Shown here in pieces: positions 11,764 through 34,816 of a stretch of 64,000 nt of DNA; position 1 is the stretch's first letter, and every line of letters starts with the position of its first letter. Position numbers and translations under genes: made by a program. Source of the stretch: Cinclus cinclus. Lineage: Eukaryota > Chordata > Aves > Passeriformes > Cinclidae. The stretch spans positions 101,139,324-101,203,323 of the forward strand of contig NC_085046.1 of the NCBI RefSeq assembly GCF_963662255.1. Reading direction: 5' to 3'. The notes under the pieces are model-generated. The model saw only the letters and a program-made list of their open reading frames with translations, had not been told where the DNA came from and did no database searches.

Positions 11764-14700
11764 ACATCTAAGGGAATGACTGATGATCTAGCCCTAGTTG
11801 CAGCCTTGGAAAGGGGTCATTCATCTGCACTCGTGAAAGGTTTTGTATCCCCTTGTAATAATAGTAGTATGTGGCAGGACTTAAGGAACACTGGTGCCGT
11901 ACTTGTGTTTTCCAGTGTGCTCTCCAGATCGCTTCTGGGAGGTGCTGAAGGGCTGCCCGGGGTAGTATTTTGATACAGCAGCTAAACAAAGTCCTCTAGC
12001 ATAGTCGTAATTGCCGTGGTCACTCTGCTGCTGGGTTGCTTTAGTCTTGTTACTGGGTAGCAATTCCTTAGTACTTCCTATTCATCAGAAAAGTGGTTTT
12101 TTTCAGAATCAAAAGATTTCTTAGATTGAGGCCACCTATTGTGTAGACTTGCCATATATTCTGATCCTCATATATGATGTACCAGCATGGATAGAGGATG
12201 GCATCAAAAAACCCCCCATATTCCCATGCTCCACTGCTTACTGACAAATTTCTGTCATTTGCTTTCATAATTTTCCTGTGCGAGCGCTGGTATAGATCAT
12301 TTGTGTTATAAAGCAAATGCCTTCACTTTCATTTGATTCTGTACAGCTGGTACTGTCCAGTGGCCAGGAACAGCACTGTCAGTGTGAGTGACCATGTGAC
12401 AAAGGGAGTTGTCTTCATATTCTTTTGTGTTCGGTTGATGGCAGAGTCTTATCTCTAGCAGTGGCAAACTAACTGAATAGCAGACAGGCTATGGAATGTC
12501 AGCACAAGTGGAGAAGAGCAGTTTCGAAAAGTAGAATAATTTTTCTTCTCATGGTATTACACAGGGATCCACACTGTAAAACGTGACAGGCTACAGGTGT
12601 GGCCTGCACTGTGATACTGCATTTCGATCCTTGTGCATGAGTAGTGTGAAGCTCCAGGAATTTGGTGTGTGTTAGGTAACCAGCCGATGAGGTAAGGAGG
12701 GAAGGAGTCTCAAGAGCAATATCTTGTGTGCAGCAGCAGATGTTAAGATCTGGTAATATCAGTGAAAAGCAGCAGATGTTAAGATCTGGTAATATCAGTA
12801 ACTGGAAAAAATACTGTTCTTTAAGCATTTTTAACAGCTACTGCTTGGACTAATGAAAAGCATCAGTCAGTTGACTGCTAGTTGCTACCCCTGCATTCAT
12901 TTCTTTCCCTTGTTTCCAGCGGCCCCTCCCTTTTACATGTAGCACAGCTGCAAGAGGCTTTTGTAGCTGCACGGTTTTGGTGTGCATAGGACTTCCTTTG
13001 ATCTGCCGCCCTCAGGGGAACATCCTGTGTTACCAGCCCTGTGAGCTACTGGTCTTAGGACAAACAGGTCTAGCATCTAGCTGAACTGTGTCATTGCTGA
13101 ATTCAGTCTAGTAACTGAAGGACTGAGAATTTCAGACTGCAGTACAAAAATCTGATGTAAGAACTTGCAGGATGCCACCCCAGTGAAAGCGTGTGCGCCA
13201 GCGTCTAGGAGGTAACTGGCAGGTCAGCCCCTGGGGCCAGAAAAAGTCCTGCACAGGTGGAATGGGATTTCTCTGCTTATTCCTATTTAATCACAGAACA
13301 GTGTTCCAGATAACATTTTTCTAGCAGTGTGTGGCGGTCATGGAAGTCCTTTCTGTTATCCAACATCTCACACATCATTTGCTATCTAGAAATTTCCTAC
13401 TACTCCACATTTCCTTGTCTTCAGCAAAGGAAAGAACTGTAACCTCCCATTCCTGTAGCCCAGTGGATTCTTTTGGTGTCTTGTGCTTCTGTGTCCTAAA
13501 TCACGTTTCCTCTCCCAAGACCACCTATTTTTATTAAAATCTTCTAAGGTAGTATTTTTTTTTCTTCCCCAGTTTCTTTTACTTCTTTATCTTCCACTTT
13601 TAGAGATTTAATACAGTATGTGAGTTCTTTTATTTTTCCCTCATTCAAGGACAGGCAAACAAGACCACTGACAACACAGAATCAGTTCATTTGGTGGTGC
13701 AGTACCAGTTTCAGGAATGTGTTGAGTGGTGCTGTGGTTGACTCATTTTTTGCTTAATTCACCATCCGCTGTTGTTAGAGTCCAGGATATTAACCACTCG
13801 ATTGAAACAGCAGAACTGCAAGTGTGTAATTATTTGACAGGTTAGTGCTACTGCCTAGGATTAATTAGTGACCCTCTGCTATTGAGGATAATGAAAATTA
13901 GGCCCTGTTAATATTTGTTATCAAAATTGTGCTACTACTTGTAAAATACATTTTTTTTTACTACTAGTAAAAGCAAGCACACAGTATCATCTAAGGTATT
14001 ACTCAGAAATAGAAAAGAGAACTTGGATGTATCAGTTCTTGCACTGTTCTGGAACTTTCATAATAATCACCTTGTTAATTCTCACAATCTTGCATAAGTT
14101 ACTGGTGAAAATAGTTTATTGTATCTACTAAAAAGCTACATGTAACAAATAATGCAGAATATGTATTTCTAGTTGAGATGTTTAAAATGTTCAAATTTCA
14201 ACAAAACCTGAAATAATGCAAGAAGTGAATTTTTTTAACCATTTAATACAGTGATTGCCCAAACTTTTTTGAGGAGAAACCAGGACCATAAAGCCTCACA
14301 TAATTGATGAATGAAGTGGGTAAGATGAGAGAGAAGAGTAATGGTTGTTTTCTTATTTCTCTACAATCATTTCACAGTCCTGTAGCTGCCTTCCAGTACT
14401 CACTTTAAAGAGTGATGTATCAGATTTGTGCCATGCGTATAGATAACATAAATTATCTTATTCTAGTCGAGTGATTGGCAGAGTCTCACATATTGCATCA
14501 AAATGACTGACAGCTTGTCTGTGGAACATCACTAACAATCTCCAAAACGTGGCAACTGTGGAGGTCCATGTTCTGCTCATGAGATAAGACATCAGAATTG
14601 TCAGGTGAAGATGGAATAAATCGGGCAGAAAAGTGGGATACAAAGTCTGTCTGACTTTAAAAATGGGCGGAGTCTGGCATTCTAGAGTTTTGTTTTTATA

Positions 14701-16494
14701 TAGTTGGAAGTTTCAAGCTTGGCAGGTCCAGAACTTTTGTTTCCCTTCAACAGGATTGTGCAGTCCCATAGGATTTCACTGTTGCATACAAAATCACGAA
14801 TAACTGCAGTACAGTATATTTCCACAATGCACACAACATCCTCACTTGTATTCAACATATCTTTCAAAGGTTATAATAAGGTAAGGCTGTAAGAACTAGA
14901 ATACAGTTTTGTTGTCAAAATGGAACAGTCAGTGTAGCCAGGCTGGGATAATAAAATGAGTCTGTCTTTGCATCACGATGGGAGATGCCGTCTGCCTCGG
15001 TTCATGTCTCTAGAGAAGTGCCAGATGCCTGGCCTGCTACATGGCCTGAGGCTATTACAAACATGGAGTGACCTTTCAGAAGAGCATTCAGAAACTTTAA
15101 ATGACAGATAAGATTTCAATCCATGTACTATTTTCTCCTGTGCACTGTGTTCTGTACTGCTTCTATGCAAGATCCTTTTTCATGATTGTTTGGAGTCTGC
15201 TTTACTCATGGGCTGTATGAATTTATTGAATTTTCTTTTCCATTTGTATGCAATGCAATAGTTTCATTTTATAAATATAGTAATATGGACAACATAGCAG
15301 GTTTCTCATACAAATGATTTACAGATATATTATGTTCCTAAAACTACCAACAGTAATACTGCTTTTTTAATGACATGTGAAGGAACTTCACAGAGCCTGT
15401 TGAAATGATGGTGCATGAACGGACCACATGAGATAGCAATTATGCAGGTAATCTGTAAAAACCAGAATTTAACTCTGAAGAGGGCAAATAGTTCTGGTAC
15501 TATCAATCAGACTATGAAAACAAACTAATATAGAATTATAAATGCAGTTATGATGCAGTTAAAGCTTCACCTGTCTCATCAATTGTAATACAAATATAAG
15601 TTCCATGGCAGATTTTAGAAGAGACAGACACAATGTGGTCTCAGGTGACTGATGTGTCCACATTTCCTAATTTACAGCAAAGCATTTGCCCAGTTTTATA
15701 AGCATAGGTATTAAGTGTGTCAGTATGCAGTTGATTTTTAAAAACATTAACTTTTTTATATTGAAAGAAATTCCTTAATTTCACATATATTAGTTATTGA
15801 AATTATCTGGTACACCGTAATAAGGTCAAAGAAGGATCTGTGAATCAAAGATCCAGTGTCAGCTGTTATTACCCTTAGGCACATGTTGAACTGTTCTGAT
15901 ATATTCTGTCTTCCCCCACCTCTGTGCCTAAACTTGCACAGGAAGTTAGTTGAATTTTGTTGGTTTTAATTAAATTCTTTTAGTAGACTACTACTGCTCT
16001 TTGGGGCTTTACATTTTTCCTGATTACAGAATGATACTAAGAAGAATTAAGCTAAAGAAGAACCACTTCTAACTGAACCTACAAGAGTTTTTACACAACA
16101 CAGCTCAGATAACCTTTCTTGTTTGTGTGTGTTTGTTTGTTGAGAAATTGCTAATAAAAGTAACATGATGAAATTTTGTCAGATAATCTCCTTTCAGTTT
16201 GGTTCCTTGTGCCTTTGCCAGATTTGTAATGGAGTGAGTTTTGTCTCTTTTTCAAAGAACTTTAGAAAAAGCTGGAAGAATTTTCAATGACAGATCAAAA
16301 GACACAACTTTTCATCTCTTGTTGACCCTTAGTGGACTCTTTCAGGCAGTCACTTTACACAGTCTACAGAACCACTTTTCTTAAAATCTGGAATTACGAT
16401 TAAACTGTGCTATAAACTTAATTCAACACAGTAAGTTGGGATAGTCTAATTGCTATTACTTTCCTTTTTTTAACCAAAACATTAGAATGTACAT
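11764..16494. other. Intergenic DNA between the CpG island and the NDUFV2 3' end
   Basis: AT-rich, with no recognised exon. It contains a 36-bp duplication at 12733-12800 and a possible old transposon end at 14249. Open frames here are short and have no family signal. Confidence 0.7.
12733..12800 (+). repeat. 36-bp direct tandem duplication
   Basis: The unit beginning GCAGCAGATGTTAAGATCTG occurs at 12733 and 12769 with almost no difference over about 32 bases, so the duplication is recent. Confidence 0.95.
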
Positions 16495-16553
16495 AATTTT
16501 ACTGAGATTGAAGATACTTTATTCTTTTCAGACACCTTATATTACAAAAATCC
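16495..16553 (-). terminator. NDUFV2: NDUFV2 3' UTR with polyadenylation signal
   Basis: The minus strand carries a canonical AATAAA at 16518-16523, about 30 bases past the stop codon. Cleavage would be expected near 16495-16505, giving a very short 3' UTR of about 50-60 bases. The exact cleavage site is inferred, and longer 3' ends cannot be excluded. Confidence 0.8.
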
Positions 16554-28329
<11,776 letters not shown>

Positions 28330-28524
28330 AGCAGCGGCGGCAGGAGCGCCGACCCCGCTCCCACTGCTCTTCCTCGTCCCGACCCCTCTCCTTGAGGCCT
28401 GGGCTCGCCCTCCTTCGCGCAGCGCCAAGGGGACCCGCAGCACGCATGCGCCGGGGCGCGCCCGCAGCGCGCGTGCCCGCTCTGGAAGATCTGCAGAGAG
28501 AGGGCCCCGGCCGTGCCTGCCCGC

Positions 28525-28590
28525 GGGAACCCCGGCCCGCCGGATCGGGAACCCCGGCCCGCCGGATTGGGAACCCCCGGCCCGCAGGGC
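28525..28590. repeat. 22-bp tandem repeat, about three copies, upstream of NDUFV2
   Basis: A GC-rich unit beginning GGGAACCCCGGCCCGCCGGA starts at 28525, 28547 and 28569. The third copy carries an extra C and diverges at its end. It sits about 200-260 bases upstream of the start codon, at or just beyond the likely core promoter. Confidence 0.85.
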
Positions 28591-28898
28591 TGCCTCCGCG
28601 TGTCCGCGGGAATTTCGGCCTCTCGTGGCACGCACCAGAGAGGGAAACAACAGGTTCCTTCGGAAACAAGAGCTGCTAGCAACGGAAAATAGTAGGAAAA
28701 TAGTATGGGTTTTTTCAGCCCGCTGTTTCCCACCTTTCTGGCCGCTTGTTTGGGGTTTTAATGTTTGGATTGCTTGCACCTATGTTTTGTCCTCCTTCAG
28801 GAAAAACAATGAACATTGATTGTCTTTTGGCCTCTGATAAAACATTCTCGTATGACACCATAATCCAGTTAACACAGTACAAAAGCTGGAGCTGAAGG

Positions 28899-29047
28899 TC
28901 ACAGAATCACGGAATGGTTTGGGTTGGAAGGGAACTTAAAACGTCTGGTCCCAACCCCTGCCATGGGCAGGGACACCTCCCTCTAGACCCGGCTGCTCAG
29001 AGCCCATCCAGCCTGGGCTGGAACACCTCCAGGGATGGGGCATCCAC
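28899..29047 (-). mobile_element. CR1 LINE 3'-end fragment upstream of NDUFV2
   Basis: The antisense CR1 tail is AATCACGGAATGGTTTGGGT, then TGCCATGGGCAGGGACACCT, GGCTGCTCAGAGCCCATCCA and GGGATGGGGCATCCAC. It is better preserved than the intron 1 copy, has the same orientation and nearly the same truncation length, and brackets the NDUFV2 promoter with it. Confidence 0.92.
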
Positions 29048-32000
29048 GAATACATACTCTAACATTAAGAGATATAAGTAGTATGTCATTTGCAGTGTGG
29101 GGACTGTGGATGCTGGCAAGCCATTTGAAGAGATTCTTCTGAAAGCAAGTCATTTGGAGAGAACCTAAAATCTATCAGATGGTATCAGAAAATTTTATCC
29201 TATTGAAACACCTTCAAGCAACTCTGCTGTCAGCTATATACAAGAGAAAAAATAAAGGCTGTTAAGATTTCTCTGGTCTTTCCATTTTTTTTTTTAAATA
29301 CATTGGTATGTTCATATTTAACCAGTATTTTAGGAAGTGTAAAAACACAGGGGACAAACACAAAAGATCATATTAAATAATTAAGGCCATAAAACGTTGG
29401 AAAACAAAACATTCTCAGTTGCAGTCTTCATGTTGCAGCACTGTAGAGAAAACCAACCTCTATACCCAGGAGTGTTTCAGATTAAAAAGTGTTGCTGTCC
29501 TTTTGATAGATTAGCTTTAATTAATAAAAAAATGATATGTACTACGAGCAAAATTAGTGTAAAACATGACCTGACACCCATTTCTGTAAGCAAAGTAGAG
29601 ACAAAGCAGGCATTGAAGTGCCTGCTTGTTTGACGTGCTCACCCAAGAAATGTAAAAATTAGAATGGGTATTTATCAGCATCACAGAAGAACTCCTCCAA
29701 CAAAAGATGACTATGGGTAGTATAGAGATTGTATATGGAGCCACTTCCATAGAACATTTTTCTTTAGAGAAATAACTACAAGAGGACAGAGACTGAAAAG
29801 AAAATGAGAAGGAACATGGAATGAAAACAACCCACAATTACTTTTGTTAAGTATTTGCCCAAAGGTATTGTACTTTTATAAGTCCTCTGATTGTATTTGG
29901 TATTTCTACAAATATGCTGTAGCAGTTTAAATTTAACTTTCATGTAAAAGTGCATTTCATATTATGTATAGAAGTGTAAATGCAGTTAAAGTTCAAAAAG
30001 AATCCTAATTTAAGATACTACTCAGATTATTTAAAGATATGTAATGATAATTTAAATGTACCCATATAGATAGATACTGGTGCTGGGAATAAAATAATCA
30101 TAATATGTAATTAAAACTTTGTTACCCAAAGATGAAGATTATTTTTAGAAATCCCTGTGATTAGGAATTATTGAATTTATTTTACAGATACAAAAATGTG
30201 AGGAAAATGTGTACTGACCCCCAGTAGGCCACAAGAAGTCACCAGGGGCTGGAAAAGAACATAAACCCACCAATTCTGTGTGCATCCTATTCCATGGGCT
30301 GTGTTTTTCTCCTAATCTGTGAGAAATTCAGTTCATGATGGTCAGGCATTCATAATCCCTGATTTGCAGCATAGGAAGGGCACTAGGAACAAATTCTTCT
30401 CCCTGCATAGAGAGGGATGAGGAGATAAATACATTCACACACACAGCATTAGACACTTAAATGCCCAGGCTAGGGACCTGCACTCTTTGTGGGGTTAACT
30501 GACCCTTGTGCTCCCTATGTACAGAGCCTGCAGAGCTACTTTCCTAAATTAGTCTCCCAAGTCAGGTAGCAAAAGCTGTAAGGAGGAACATCTTCCAGAT
30601 AATGTACACAATTTAATTTTAATTCTGACGTTGCTTCTGTATTCAGGCTAAACGTTAATTTAATCTGAAGAATGTTTTGATGTGTAAATAAACTGGTGTT
30701 AAGAGATACTGCTTCTCTCTTCAACAAGGCTGTGACAGGCTGGTGTGGCTTCCACTGGCATCTCCTCACTTTTCCATGTTAATAATCTGTGAAGTTCAAA
30801 CACCATTCAGAAAAGTGATCAGCCTCTTTTTGCAGCAGCTTTGAACTTTCTTTATTCAAAAGGGCAACTAGAACTATAATTAGGTACAGCTAGCTGTCAT
30901 TATTTAGCTCATTTATTATTTATATCTTCCTCCCACATTGCCTGCGAACCTCACATCTTGTGTTGGCAGAGATAGGAGTCTCAATGTTGCTTTCACAAGC
31001 TCCAAGCTGCACAGTAGTCCCTGTGACATGGCCCTGGATCTGTAATCTGGGTTTCAGGGTGCTGACCTAATGCAACAGTGATTTTACAGCCTGTAGCATC
31101 CCATGCTCAGAATTTACTGAGGCAATCTCTCTCCACCTTTCAGGCAAGCAATCAGAGATGAAGCCTCTTGTAGACAGCTACTCCATGCATGTACTCTGAT
31201 TCTTGTCAATCCCCCACTGAGGTCTCTCCCCTCCTCCTGTTGGGTATAGTTTTGACATTTTGTGAGTTATTGTATTACCAAGTTCCAGAAGTTTTCTGGG
31301 AGATGGGAGAAGAGTTAACTGTAATTTTCAGTGGAGACAAATATGGGAAGACCATAATTGGGTGAAGTTTTAGGCAGTTTTCTTTTAACCTCCTGATGGT
31401 CAGTAACACACTGTCTTTTTACAAAAACCCTGTGTGACCGGAATGGTGACAGCTTTAGTAACAAGTTGCATTGCTTTGTCATGGTCTTTAAGATCAAGTT
31501 TCCTCTTCTCTGCAGTGTGCAGATTAGTCTTTCTGCGATGCCTTCGTCCCCAAATTCTTCTCTGTGAAGGACTAGCAGATGGAAAAACAAGGACTTGAGA
31601 ACAGCCTGGTGGGTATTGGGTGGGTGAGGTTATAAGTCGAATACAGGAGCATTGACAAAATAGATTTTAAATTTAGATTTGAAATTTCTGTGGAACTTTT
31701 TCGCTTTTCCCTGCTCCTCCACCCCCCCTCCCCACCCCCCATTTTAGAAGGAATAAATAAACGTTTAGACTACAAGCTGTTTTAGAAAGAGGGCAGTGCA
31801 GAAAAGGAAAACCAGTGACCTACTTAAAGAGAAATTAAAATGCATTACACCTCTTGGGGTTGAGGTTACAAAAAATAGTAACAAAAAAAATGCAACACAA
31901 TGAATGTATGCATGAAAGGAGACAACATCTTCATTTTGCCCCTACAGGCAACAAGATTCTACCAGGAATTAATTTGACTTCTGGTCAAATTATTATTATG

Positions 32001-33429
32001 GAGTTGTTATTATTATGCAGTTTAAAGGATTGTTTTTAGTTTGCCTAGTAAGACTTTTAGGGCACTGACTTTCTAATGCATTAGTATCTTGTCTAAAACA
32101 AATGCTGCTTATTCTGTCAGGTCTCCTAAGGCACAGTAAATTTCTGACCTCCTTGTCTACTATCCTGTCTATTATAGTAATTATACTGTATTTCAGTAAC
32201 TTTTTCTCCTGAGTGATTACATAGACACCATCCTAGATGATCAGAAGCTGTTTTTCATTTGTTCTTTAATCTTTGATCTGTTCACCTTGGATCGTCCTGG
32301 CAGGACTTGATGCTTCTGTTGGCACAGCTATTGCTATCACCAGGTCAGATCTGCCTTTCCCTTGCATCAAAGTAGATCCTCAGGGAAGGAATCTATTTTA
32401 CCTAATGTAAACCAAAACATGAATTCCTACTCAGAGCTACCTTCACAGCTCTATGAATAATAACTACAAACACAGGAATTAAGTTTGTCTTGTATTCAAA
32501 GCCTAGAGAGTAATTAAGTGTGTTGGGAGCAGGCATGCTGATTTGATGCCTCAGTGATTTGTTAGAATCCAGCTGTTCCACATTTCTGATACCTGTGGTG
32601 AAACAAATTGCTGCCAAGCTGACAGGAGCATCCTGGTGCACAGATCCTGCTTGCAACACGAGAGCCTCCCACAGCTGTCCCCTACACACTCACACCTTTC
32701 AGGGACCCAGAACCCGGCCTGGGTGCCAACAGCATGACTGCCAGAGCTTGAGCCTGGCTTTCTCATGAAAGCTGACACAGTGATACTTTCAAACCAGAAC
32801 ACATGCTCACAATGCAGAGCATGAGAAGAGACAGAGAGGAGGGTTCCAGACCCAAGAACACATACGCCCTTACTTGTCTGCAGCTTGCTATTCCTGCCAC
32901 GATAGACAGTGAGATTTCAAATTTCCAATTTGACTTCCTCTTCTGACCATGTTCCTAGGAAGTTAATTTCATCCTCTCTTTTAGTTTCTGTTGCCCACTC
33001 ATCACACTGTCTTTAATCATCATCAGCCCTTCTAGTCACTCTTCTTTGGGTTGTCTTCTTCACAGGTCCAGGCATCTGGATCCTCTCCCATCTTAAAATA
33101 CTACTCTGAATTCACCTGCCTTTCCTGTTTAGTGCTTTATCATCCTTTCTCTTTACATCTCTCAGCATACAATTCCTATCAGGGGTTTCATCAAAAAAAT
33201 TCCCACTTTAATGAAGTTTCTGCCTTTGTGCTTTGCTGACTTCCAAGTCTATTATGTATTTCTGTCACTCTCACATTATTTTCTCTCGCTTGAACAAATT
33301 GTGTTTTCAGTCTTTCCCCATTCACAGCCATTCAGAATATTGCTGCAAACATTCTTTCACTAAATTTGGCCACACAATACAGGAAAGTTCTGACTTTCCT
33401 TTATTCTCCAAGGCTGAGGGGAGGGCACA
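29048..33429. other. Intergenic DNA upstream of NDUFV2
   Basis: No gene or repeat family recognised apart from a C-rich block at 31722-31740, which is a G-quadruplex candidate on the minus strand. Confidence 0.6.
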
Positions 33430-34313
33430 CTAGGAAGTTTTTCTCCATGAGAACTTCCTCTGTGAATTGATGGGACCAATTGGAGGTTGGTTTAGTTGTT
33501 GACAGCCTGAGAAACCAATTGGAGAAGTCGGTTCGCTCTGTGAATCACATTTGAAGCAAGTAAACCCCGGGAAAGCTCTCTTGAATTTCTGGCCTTTTAC
33601 GAAGTGCACTGACCTGGCCCGGGCCAGGCAGGAGCGAGCTCCGGAGGCTGCTGGGCCCCATTTCCAACGGGGGACCCCAGTGGCCAAGGGGAGGAGAGCC
33701 CATTGCTGGGATTCTCCCTTTTCCCGGTGTGTCCGTGGCTCGGGGGGCCCTGCCCTGCCCTGCCCCGGCTCGGAGCAGCCCTGGGGTGGCCGAGCCCGCC
33801 CGGCCGCCCTCACGGGCTGGGGGGAGGCAGCCGGGCCCGGTTCGGGAGAGCCCCCAGGGCTTTGTGTGCTGGGCAGGGCAGAGGGAGAACCCCCGGGCTG
33901 CGGCTGGAGCTGGGGGCGGGCAGCGCCGGGGGAAAGCCATGGACACACGGCCTTGGCACCCATTTCTCCTCTGCATGGACTCTGCGGTTCTCGTCCTGCC
34001 CCTCCAGCGTGGCCTGGGCACCCTGAGATCCTGACACAGCTCCGGCATGGCCTGGCACAGCCCCTGCAACTTCTGGGGGAGATTTTAACTTTTCCAGTGC
34101 TCAAATAAGACTTAGAGACTTTCCATCTTTCCTTGGGTGAGAGGGAGAAGAACAAAAAGGATACACCAAAGTCAGTGAAGTAAAAGCTAACTTTCTAAAG
34201 GGAAGGAGAATGAGGAGACGCCATGAAGGTTGGCTGAAAAATCTTTTTGTAAGTTACAAGGGTGGACTGTACTTCACAAAAAAATTCCCTTAAACCATGA
34301 AAAAAAGAGAGAC

Positions 34314-34339
34314 GGGGGGGGGGGGGGGGGGGGGGGGGG
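34314..34339 (+). repeat. G26 homopolymer
   Basis: An uninterrupted run of 26 G inside the LTR-like block. Long G runs are rare in vertebrate genomes and hard to sequence, so the exact length is uncertain. Confidence 0.9.
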
Positions 34340-34773
34340 TTGAGCAAGGTGTAAAGTGTTTGAAGAGTCCTTTGCCCCGAGGAAAAGAGAGATCTCTGTT
34401 TCTGAAAATAATGTATGAACAGAGAGAGAAGTGAGCTGAAGAGAACTTTTGCCTTTGAGTAGCTCATCCTTAAAAGTAACGCCCCATGACTTTTTAACGT
34501 GGCCCTCAACTCAGTTCTGAAAAGACTGTGAAGTAGGAGGAGATTCATGATAACAGATCCCGGGCAGCTGTTAATCATGAAAAAGTAGAGTCAAGAGAGG
34601 ACTGGTGATTTCCTCTGTTGGTAAAAGATCCTTATAGCTAAACAAGAAGAAACTCCTCTCCCTAAAGTGAACTGAAAAAGATTATTTAAGTAAGGAATTG
34701 ACTGAAGTGTCCCTGTATGTTGTTAAGCTGTAACAAGGGGGGAAAGAAGAATTGGTCTGAAAATCTGTTCTGA

Positions 34774-34816
34774 AATTATTATTATTATTATTATCATTAT
34801 TATTATTATTATTATT
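34774..34816 (+). repeat. (ATT)n microsatellite in the LTR-like block
   Basis: An (ATT)n run of about 43 bases with one ATC interruption, just upstream of the AATAAA signal. Confidence 0.95.

Noticed and set aside
33430..34155. Long overlapping frames on both strands (241 and 185 codons) in the GC-rich block
   Set aside because: They fall in the GC-rich part of the LTR-like element, overlap one another on opposite strands, and show no recognisable domain.
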